Shown here one piece after another: positions 4,723-9,725 of a DNA stretch of 9,725 bases; the first letter of the stretch is position 1; every line of letters starts with the position of its first letter. The stretch lies in NCBI GenBank assembly GCA_034437615.1, contig DAOTTW010000112.1:1-9725 (forward strand). The letters are read 5' to 3'. The notes under the pieces were generated by a model that ran no database searches, had not been told where the DNA came from, and saw only the letters and a list, made by a program, of their open reading frames with translations. Source of the DNA: DAOTTW01 sp034437615. Lineage in GTDB: Bacteria > Chloroflexota > Anaerolineae > Aggregatilineales > Phototrophicaceae. A program made the position numbers and the translations under genes.

Positions 4723-6588
4723 CTATTCACTCGGGGATAGTGGCCCGCTGTATTGCTTTTTTTGTTTGCGGGGTGGCATCAGGCGCTTCAGTGGGCTAAT
4801 TGGGATTGTCTCGCCAGATGTGCGGCGCTTACTTTCGGGTATCGGCACGCAAACTGTGACCGTCGTGCCCTGCCCCGGCGCACTTTCCAGTTCAAAGGTG
4901 CCGCCGATCAGTTCAGCGCGTTCACGCATGTTGACCATGCCGAAGCTACCCCGGTTTTCGTATTGCGTATTGACCGCTTTCAAGTCGAAGCCCACGCCAT
5001 CATCACTGACGCGCACCACCACATCATTCTCATCGCGGCTGACCGTGACGCGGATGATAGACGCTTGCGCATATTTGCGGGCGTTGTTGACGGCTTCTTC
5101 AATCAGGTAGAACAGCATATCCTGCTGCTTGGTTTCCAGTAATTGCGTGGCCTGATTGCGCACGTTAAGCGTCACGCGCTGGTTATAGGTCTTCTTGACC
5201 TTATCTACAAGCTGCTTCAGTGCAGCCTCCAGGCCTTGCGTTTCCAGCGCCAACGGGCGCAACGTAAACATCACATGGCGGATTTCATCGGTGGCACGCT
5301 GCGATAGCTGCCGGATTTCTTCGATCTCAGCATCAATCTGTTCGGGCGCTTTCTTCAGCATTATCGGGATAACCCCCATACGCATCGTCACCGCAGAGAT
5401 GGTCTGCGTCGGTACGTCGTGCAGGTCACGCACCAGCGCTTTACGGGCGTTCTCTTCGATCTCGATAATGCGCTCTTTTTCCTCGCGCAGTGTGGTATAG
5501 AGCACGGCATTTTGCAGCGCAATGGTGGCTTGCGTACCGATGGAGGCTAATGTGTCGATCAGATCCACGTTGAAGGCGTGCGGGTCGGTGCTGCCGTAGA
5601 CCAGCGCACCGAAAATATCATACTGATACTTCAGCGGGATAATCAGCACCGATTGAATATTCTTGAAGGCCAGCAAACGCCCTAGTTCGGGGTCGGTTTC
5701 GCCATCAGGCCGTATGATGGGGCGGCCCTCTTCCAGGGCTTCGGCTAACATGCCCTGCTTACCCTCAAAGGTGCGGTGCTCATCTAAGTGCGATAGGCCA
5801 CGCGCCGTCTCGATTTCCAGGCGCTCCGGCGCTTCGACCAGCAACATGATGCTGACAACGCGCTGCTTGGGGTTGGTGCGCAGGCTGAGCCGACCTAGCC
5901 CCAACGCCGCATCCAGAATCTTATCGTAATCAAGCGTGGTGTTCAGTCGGTTGGTCATCTCTACCACAGCACGCGAGCGTTCTCGTAGGTTTTCGAGCTG
6001 CGTGGTTTGCTCAGCCAACGTCTTGCGGATTTCCTTGCTTGTGCGGCTATTATTTTCGTCCAGGGCGTCCGTCCAGATGCGCGTCGTCACAGCCAGCAGA
6101 ACCAACGCAAAGCCGACAGGCAAATACGTCAGCGTGGATTCCAGCAAGACTTCATAACCCAGGCTGGGCGCTAGCGATAAGCCGATAAATGTGGCAATCA
6201 GCACCCCAACCGCATCAATCGTGCCGAACGTAGACCCCAAGCGCATCATGCCAGCAATGAGCACCGTCGCCGCAATGCTCAGCACCAACAGCGCGTTATC
6301 CGCTGCCAGATAGACAAAGCTGCCTGTGATGACCCAATCCCCCGCCATCAAGACGAACGGCGTAAAAATGCGCAGGGGATGCACAAGAATCACCAGCCAC
6401 AAAACCACCGTCACAGCAGCGCCAGCAGCGAACGCAATAGCCAGATCACCCACCGAGTCGGAGGAATCCAACGTGCGCTCTTGTGTGATGAATAACAACG
6501 CACACAGGGCGGCCAACAACAGCCAGCGCAGGCCGAAGAATAGGTTGTAGCCTTCGGTCACTCGTAGGAGCATCCGCATCAATGTCAC
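4723..6588 (-). CDS. Membrane sensor histidine kinase, GAF-HisKA_3-HATPase (NarL/LuxR-type partner expected)
   Basis: This is a 621-residue kinase. The N-terminal ~170 residues hold about five or six hydrophobic membrane segments (for example 21-34, 48-69, 74-94, 98-113, 125-140, 153-168), with no periplasmic sensor domain. A short coiled-coil-like linker (181-210) leads to a GAF domain (about 212-365) and then HisKA_3 with phospho-acceptor H390 in RDLHDVPTQ. The HATPase domain has N-box EEAVNNARKYA (497-507), G1 DDGVGFD (529-535) and GSFGMVNMRERAELIGG (547-563). A basic, proline-containing tail (586-621) follows. The family phosphorylates a DNA-binding response regulator of the NarL type; none is in this window. 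The start given is GTG. ATG codons 4 and 6 (6579 and 6573) are alternatives, and GAG 8 bases before 6579 favours codon 4 slightly. Confidence 0.93.
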   Translation of the reverse strand: MTLMRMLLRVTEGYNLFFGLRWLLLAALCALLFITQERTLDSSDSVGDLAIAFAAGAAVTVVLWLVILVHPLRIFTPFVLMAGDWVITGSFVYLAADNALLVLSIAATVLIAGMMRLGSTFGTIDAVGVLIATFIGLSLAPSLGYEVLLESTLTYLPVGFALVLLAVTTRIWTDALDENNSRTSKEIRKTLAEQTTQLENLRERSRAVVEMTNRLNTTLDYDKILDAALGLGRLSLRTNPKQRVVSIMLLVEAPERLEIETARGLSHLDEHRTFEGKQGMLAEALEEGRPIIRPDGETDPELGRLLAFKNIQSVLIIPLKYQYDIFGALVYGSTDPHAFNVDLIDTLASIGTQATIALQNAVLYTTLREEKERIIEIEENARKALVRDLHDVPTQTISAVTMRMGVIPIMLKKAPEQIDAEIEEIRQLSQRATDEIRHVMFTLRPLALETQGLEAALKQLVDKVKKTYNQRVTLNVRNQATQLLETKQQDMLFYLIEEAVNNARKYAQASIIRVTVSRDENDVVVRVSDDGVGFDLKAVNTQYENRGSFGMVNMRERAELIGGTFELESAPGQGTTVTVCVPIPESKRRTSGETIPISPLKRLMPPRKQKKQYSGPLSPSE

Positions 6589-6715
6589 TCACAATTGTCA
6601 CGACAGTTCAACCACTATATTTATAGGCTAACACGCTTTGCGCTTGCACACCATATGGGATGCACTTTGCGGCGCATTGCGTAGCGTCTATCATTTGATG
6701 CGCGGTTCAGTGCTT
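6589..6715 (-). promoter_or_regulatory. Upstream region of the kinase gene with an AT-rich -10-like site
   Basis: On the minus strand TATAAA (6625-6620) sits about 30 bases before the kinase start, in the AT-rich stretch 6615-6626 (CTATA, TT, TATAG). I see no good -35 at the right distance, so only the -10-like box is supported. The rest of the stretch up to the rpe promoter holds no gene or clear repeat. Confidence 0.3.
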
Positions 6716-6745
6716 TTGCATATGTGCAGCCACATGCATTATGAT
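6716..6745 (+). promoter_or_regulatory. Candidate sigma70-type promoter of rpe
   Basis: TTGCAT (6716-6721) and TATGAT (6740-6745) are separated by 18 bases. The -10 is five of six to consensus and the -35 four of six. The start point would fall near 6752, leaving a short leader of about 25 bases. The spacer contains an imperfect inverted repeat (TGCATATGTG at 6718-6727 against CACATGCA at 6731-6738) that could be an operator. Confidence 0.5.
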
Positions 6746-6766
6746 CCAGGCAAAAACCAGCATTTT

Positions 6767-6771
6767 AGGAG
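6767..6771 (+). promoter_or_regulatory. Ribosome binding site of rpe
   Basis: AGGAG lies six bases before the ATG at 6778. It is the clearest Shine-Dalgarno sequence in the window and fixes the rpe start. Confidence 0.85.
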
Positions 6772-6777
6772 AAACAG

Positions 6778-7458
6778 ATGTCTCAAATCAAGATCGCGCC
6801 GTCCATTCTAGCAGCAGATTTTGCCAGGTTAGGCGAGCAGGTACAAGCCGTTGAGCAAGCGGGGGCCGATTGGATACATATTGATGTGATGGACGGGCGT
6901 TTCGTGCCGAATATCACAATGGGGCCACTCGTTGTAGCGGCGTTGCGCCGCGTGACCGACTTGCCGCTGGATGTGCATTTGATGATCGTAGAACCAGAGC
7001 GCTACGTGGACGCCTTCGCCGCAGCCGGGGCCGATAGTATCAGCGTGCATTTAGAGGCCAGCCCGAATTTACACCGCACCCTGCAACAAATCCGGCAAGC
7101 GGGCTGTCGTGCCGGGGTCGCCATCAATCCGCACAGCCCTGCATCGCTGTTGCAAGAGGTGCTGCCGATGGTGGACATCGTTAACGTCATGACCGTAAAT
7201 CCTGGCTTTGGTGGTCAGTCCTTCATCCCGTCCATGACGGGCAAAATCCGCCAATTGCGTCAAATGGCGCAGCAGGTCGGGCGCGATGTGCTGATTGAGG
7301 TCGATGGGGGAATCAACGCAGAGAGCGCACCGACAGCCATGCAAGCCGGGGCCAATGTGCTGATTCTCGGCTCAGCCGTTTTCAAACATGCAGATGGGGC
7401 TGCTGCGGGCGTACAGCAGATTCAGCAGGTAATCGAGCAAAACCGCTACGATGCGTAA
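6778..7458 (+). CDS. rpe: Ribulose-phosphate 3-epimerase
   Basis: This 226-residue (beta/alpha)8-barrel enzyme interconverts D-ribulose 5-phosphate and D-xylulose 5-phosphate in the pentose phosphate and Calvin-type pathways, in the cytosol. All signature segments are present: IAPSILAAD (6-14), HIDVMDGRFVPNITMGP (34-50) with metal ligand H34 and catalytic D36, LDVHLMI with H67, VNVMTVNPGFGGQSFI (135-150, phosphate-binding), and IEVDGGIN (173-180) with the second catalytic D176. Length is normal. The start is set by a strong SD, with a plausible promoter just upstream. The gene is single and not in an operon. It runs divergently from the sensor kinase and converges with the GNAT gene, and the two stop codons overlap by 13 bases. 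Confidence 0.97.
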   Translation: MSQIKIAPSILAADFARLGEQVQAVEQAGADWIHIDVMDGRFVPNITMGPLVVAALRRVTDLPLDVHLMIVEPERYVDAFAAAGADSISVHLEASPNLHRTLQQIRQAGCRAGVAINPHSPASLLQEVLPMVDIVNVMTVNPGFGGQSFIPSMTGKIRQLRQMAQQVGRDVLIEVDGGINAESAPTAMQAGANVLILGSAVFKHADGAAAGVQQIQQVIEQNRYDA

Positions 7459-7982
7459 AGCTCCGGCATGGGTTCCTGATGCCGCATGTAGACCTGAAAG
7501 CCGCGCTTGCGGTAATTATTGAGGGCATGGGGGCCATCCAGGTTGCAGGTGTGCAACCAGATGCGCTCTGTGCCCAGCTTCCAGGCTTGCTCAATGCCGA
7601 AGCTCAGCAGGTGCTTGCCCAGGCCACGCCCGAAAAACGCCTCACGTAAGCCAAAATAGGCTACTTCCGTCGAGCGTGCTTGCTGACTGAGTTCGATATA
7701 GCCTGCCGGGGTGCCGCTGACGTACATCACGTGCACGTGTGTCGTCGGCTTGTTCAGTTCGCGGTATAACTCGTCGTGCGACATCGCCAAGCGGTCACGC
7801 CATGCCCATTGCTCACCGACTGCCCGATACAAAAAGCGATAAAAATCCACGTCGGGGTGTTCCATCTTGCGGATGACGACGCCAGCGGCCCGGTTGTACG
7901 CGGGCTTAAACTGGGATGGGTTAGTCATCTCCAGGTAGGTTGTGACGAGCGTTTGGGGGGCGGTTTGTGTTGCCAACGCCAT
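7446..7982 (-). CDS. GNAT family N-acetyltransferase
   Basis: This 178-residue protein has the GNAT fold. The acetyl-CoA pyrophosphate loop, motif A, is FFGRGLGKHLL (116-126), preceded by the AGYIELSQQARSTEVAYFGLREA strands (93-115). Motif B is IWLHTCNLDGPHALNNYRKRGFQVY (141-165), with a conserved N/Y pair. The N-terminal ~35 residues look like a variable lead-in. Acetyl acceptor is unknown; relatives in this subgroup are mostly uncharacterised. The start at 7982 is supported by AGGA eight bases upstream. A later in-frame ATG (codon 19) has no better support. The last 13 bases overlap the 3' end of rpe on the other strand, so neither gene has its own terminator between them. Confidence 0.9.
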   Translation of the reverse strand: MALATQTAPQTLVTTYLEMTNPSQFKPAYNRAAGVVIRKMEHPDVDFYRFLYRAVGEQWAWRDRLAMSHDELYRELNKPTTHVHVMYVSGTPAGYIELSQQARSTEVAYFGLREAFFGRGLGKHLLSFGIEQAWKLGTERIWLHTCNLDGPHALNNYRKRGFQVYMRHQEPMPELYAS

Positions 7983-7990
7983 ACGTATTA

Positions 7991-7994
7991 TCCT
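7991..7994 (-). promoter_or_regulatory. Ribosome binding site of the GNAT gene
   Basis: On the minus strand AGGA is followed by eight bases and then the ATG at 7982. This supports the chosen start over the ATG at codon 19. Confidence 0.6.
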
Positions 7995-8004
7995 GATTTT
8001 TGTG

Positions 8005-8033
8005 TTTACTGGCCACTAAGCTACAGCTATGAT
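8005..8033 (+). promoter_or_regulatory. Possible promoter of the acyl-CoA dehydrogenase gene
   Basis: TTTACT (8005-8010) and TATGAT (8028-8033) are spaced by 17 bases in the 194-base divergent gap between the GNAT and acyl-CoA dehydrogenase genes. It would give a leader of roughly 135 bases. The -35 is four of six and the leader is long, so this is tentative. I see nothing else distinct in the gap. Confidence 0.25.
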
Positions 8034-8165
8034 AAGCATACGCATCTGAGCAGCGTGGCATCATGGCGTAAGGCGCTGAATTTCGTGGCCTGTGACTGTC
8101 AATTTTTCACAAAACAGCGTTTAACAACCGTCCTGATAAGCGGGACATCAACAATAGAACAAGCA

Positions 8166-8170
8166 TGAGG
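8166..8170 (+). promoter_or_regulatory. Ribosome binding site that decides the acyl-CoA dehydrogenase start
   Basis: TGAGG lies six bases before the ATG at 8177. The in-frame ATG at 8165 has no SD before it and would itself overlap this site, so 8177 is preferred. Confidence 0.65.
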
Positions 8171-8176
8171 TTAACT

Positions 8177-9409
8177 ATGGATTTCGCTTTATCCGAAGAA
8201 CAACAACAAGTACAGAAGATGGTGCGCGACTTCGCGGCCAGAGAAGTCATTCCCACGATTGGCGAATGGGACCAGAAGCAAGAGATGAACCCGGACATCC
8301 TGCCGCGCTTGGCTGAACTGGGCATCCTGGGCATTTCGATCCCGGTACGCTATGGCGGTCAGGGCTTCGATTATCTGACGTTGGGCCTCGTCTGCGAAGA
8401 ACTGGAACGTGCTGATACGACGCTGCGTGTGGTCATGTCCGTGCATCACGGCCTGAACAGCCAGTCGATCCTGCAATGGGGCAATGAGCAGCAGAAGCAA
8501 CGCTTTCTCGTGCCACAGGCACGCGGCGAACAATACGCGGCCTTCTGCCTGACGGAGCCAGGCGCGGGTAGCGATGTGGCCAGCATGGACGCCACCGCCA
8601 AAAAAGCAGGCGACAAGTACATCCTGAACGGCGAAAAGATGTGGATCAGCCTGGCGACGAAGGCGCATAACTTCCTCGTCGTCGCCAAGACGGACCCCGG
8701 CGCAGGGCATCGTGGCATGTCGGCCTTCATCGTGACCAGCGATATGCCCGGTGTGACCAGCGGCGATATTCACGGCAAGCTCGGCGTGCGTGCTGGCTCA
8801 ACGGGCTGGGTCAAGCTGGAAGATGTCGAAGTGCCCACCGCAAACCTGCTCGGCGCAGAGGGTGACGGCTTCAAGATCGCGATGTCCGCGCTGGATAACG
8901 GGCGCTACACCGTCGCAGCAGGCGCTACGGGCTTGATCCGCGCCTGCCTGGAAGATAGCGTGAAATATGCCCACGAACGCGAGACCTTCGGTAAGCCCAT
9001 CGGTCAGCACCAACTGATTAAGCAGAAGATCGCCCACATGCGCCTGTGGTACGACCAGGCACAACTCATGATGTACCGCGTGGGCTGGCTGAAAAACCAG
9101 GGCGTGCGCAACACCCGCGAAACCGGTCAATTCAAGTGGTTTGCCACTGACCACAGCGTGAAGGCCGCGCTAGAAGCCGTGCAGATTCACGGTGCATATG
9201 GCTTCAGCGCGGAATACCCCGTCGAACGCTATTTGCGCAATAGCAAGGGCGCGGTCATTTACGAAGGCACTAGCGAAATCCACCAGCTTATGCAAGCCGA
9301 CTACGAGCTAGGCTACCGCCAGGATAAGCCGCTCAGCACCGAGGCTCCGGCCTACGATGCCGACGAATGGCAAGCCGAAGCCGAGGCAGAAATGGCCATT
9401 GGCGATTAA
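8177..9409 (+). CDS. Acyl-CoA dehydrogenase
   Basis: This 410-residue flavoprotein oxidises an acyl-CoA to the 2-enoyl-CoA with FAD and passes electrons to ETF. N-terminal, middle and C-terminal ACAD domains are all present. Signature 1 is AAFCLTEPGAGSDVASM (121-137) and the adenine/flavin region is NGEKMWISLATKAHNFLVV (151-169). Signature 2 is VQIHGAYGFSAEYPVERYLRN (335-355), and IYEGTSEIHQLM (361-372) holds the catalytic base E363. The start at 8177 gives the typical MDFALSEEQQ opening; the ATG at 8165 would add four atypical residues. Compared with usual members (about 380-390), there is an acidic tail of some 25 residues (about 386-410). R84 in TTLRVVMSV lines up with the glutaryl-CoA dehydrogenase arginine that binds a second carboxylate, so a dicarboxylyl-CoA substrate is possible but unproven. 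The gene stands alone, divergent from the GNAT gene, with element C downstream. Confidence 0.95.
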   Translation: MDFALSEEQQQVQKMVRDFAAREVIPTIGEWDQKQEMNPDILPRLAELGILGISIPVRYGGQGFDYLTLGLVCEELERADTTLRVVMSVHHGLNSQSILQWGNEQQKQRFLVPQARGEQYAAFCLTEPGAGSDVASMDATAKKAGDKYILNGEKMWISLATKAHNFLVVAKTDPGAGHRGMSAFIVTSDMPGVTSGDIHGKLGVRAGSTGWVKLEDVEVPTANLLGAEGDGFKIAMSALDNGRYTVAAGATGLIRACLEDSVKYAHERETFGKPIGQHQLIKQKIAHMRLWYDQAQLMMYRVGWLKNQGVRNTRETGQFKWFATDHSVKAALEAVQIHGAYGFSAEYPVERYLRNSKGAVIYEGTSEIHQLMQADYELGYRQDKPLSTEAPAYDADEWQAEAEAEMAIGD

Positions 9410-9456
9410 GCCACCCTCATACGATCAATGTTACAATCAGAGGTGCATCATTTAGC

Positions 9457-9725
9457 GTAACTACTCAGGCAGGCATGTTTTGCCCGCAACTTAGCCCTCA
9501 CCCCCTCAATCCCCCTTTACAGGGGTAGGTACTCCGGCGGACGTGCCATTGCACGTCCCTAAACAACCGCTGTGAACCGTAGGGACACCCAATGGGGTGT
9601 CCGAGGCGGTGCAAACCGCCCCGGACAGGTCAGTGCCCTGTCCCTACAGGGTCGCAATCATTCACAACAGGTCTGTAGGGACGCGCCACTGGTGCGTCCG
9701 CCACACAGGAACAACGAAAAACCAA
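9457..9725 (+). repeat. Palindromic repeat element C, continuing to the window end
   Basis: This fills almost all of the 316 bases after the acyl-CoA dehydrogenase; 9410-9456 shows nothing distinct. It opens with GTAACTACTCAG, like the right arm of element B read in reverse. A small extra hairpin follows (9469-9474 with 9482-9487, one mismatch), then TTAGCCCTCACCCC. The two long head hairpins are missing: the sequence jumps to CTCAATCCCCC and CAGGGGTAGGTA. Five palindromes come next: 9539-9558 (GGACGTGC/GCACGTCC), 9583-9602 (GGACACCC/GGGTGTCC), 9605-9620 (GGCGGT-GCAA-ACCGCC), 9623-9643 (GGACAGG/CCTGTCC) and 9679-9699 (GGACGC/GCGTCC). The first three match the centre of element B in order. No ORF with coding character is visible. 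The right end is not reached. Confidence 0.85.
9640..9682. repeat. Long-range stem linking the last two palindromes of element C
   Basis: GTCCCTACAG (9640-9649) pairs perfectly with CTGTAGGGAC (9673-9682) around a 23-base loop. It shares bases with the palindromes on both sides, so the two structures exclude each other. An equivalent GTCCCTA/TAGGGAC stem occurs at 9555-9561 and 9580-9586. Confidence 0.7.

Noticed and set aside
7776..8168. 130-codon + strand ORF across the GNAT 5' end and the gap before the acyl-CoA dehydrogenase
   Set aside because: More than half of it is antisense to the well-supported GNAT gene. It has no SD, and its sequence is cysteine-rich and without any recognisable domain.
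8165..8176. Upstream ATG as the acyl-CoA dehydrogenase start
   Set aside because: It has no SD. The ATG at 8177 has TGAGG six bases upstream and gives the usual family N-terminus.
8189..8773. 194-codon minus-strand ORF within the acyl-CoA dehydrogenase gene
   Set aside because: It lies entirely antisense to conserved ACAD domains, is histidine-rich in the manner of antisense shadows and has no start signal.
9410..9725. A riboswitch or structured ncRNA gene in the final intergenic region
   Set aside because: The many stems match the repeat family of element B, not a known riboswitch class that I recognise, and no promoter is visible before them. A transcribed role remains open and is treated as a finding instead.

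Overview
The window looks like a chromosomal segment of a free-living bacterium, most plausibly a member of the Chloroflexota (Anaerolineae-like). That placement is an inference. It rests on the moderately GC-rich sequence, a MoxR/DUF58 pair, a membrane GAF/HisKA_3 sensor kinase, a Uma2 gene and abundant purine/pyrimidine-strand hairpin repeats. No rRNA, tRNA, CRISPR array, integrase, transposase or phage gene is visible.

Layout from left to right: the 3' part of a Uma2-family nuclease gene (1-354, +); palindromic repeat element A (358-624); a fumarylacetoacetate-hydrolase-family enzyme (636-1457, -); a divergent gap; a MoxR AAA+ ATPase (1568-2572, +) and a DUF58 protein (2575-3495, +) in a tight operon; palindromic repeat element B (3503-3926), a large inverted repeat; a SAM methyltransferase (3935-4672, -) downstream of a membrane sensor histidine kinase (4723-6588, -); a divergent gap; ribulose-phosphate 3-epimerase rpe (6778-7458, +), whose 3' end overlaps a convergent GNAT acetyltransferase (7446-7982, -); a divergent gap; an acyl-CoA dehydrogenase (8177-9409, +); and palindromic repeat element C (9457 to the window end).

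The genes do not form one pathway. The only clear functional couples are MoxR-DUF58 (a chaperone-like ATPase with its VWA-type partner) and possibly kinase-methyltransferase, which share a transcription unit. The FAH-family enzyme and the acyl-CoA dehydrogenase are each catabolic, and rpe is central carbon metabolism.

The most interesting content is the repeat family. Three related elements occupy the gaps at gene 3' ends, two of them between convergent genes, while the three divergent gaps carry none. Each has a head with C-rich/G-rich hairpins and then a modular set of short perfect or near-perfect palindromes. Elements B and C share the same ordered palindrome set but differ by changes that preserve pairing. 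Elements A and B share head and junction and then switch to different palindromes. The head sequence itself is a known, very widespread repeat type (spuriously translated in databases as LTPNPSP-like peptides). The modular architecture, the covariation and the 3'-end placement are the part that deserves a second look.
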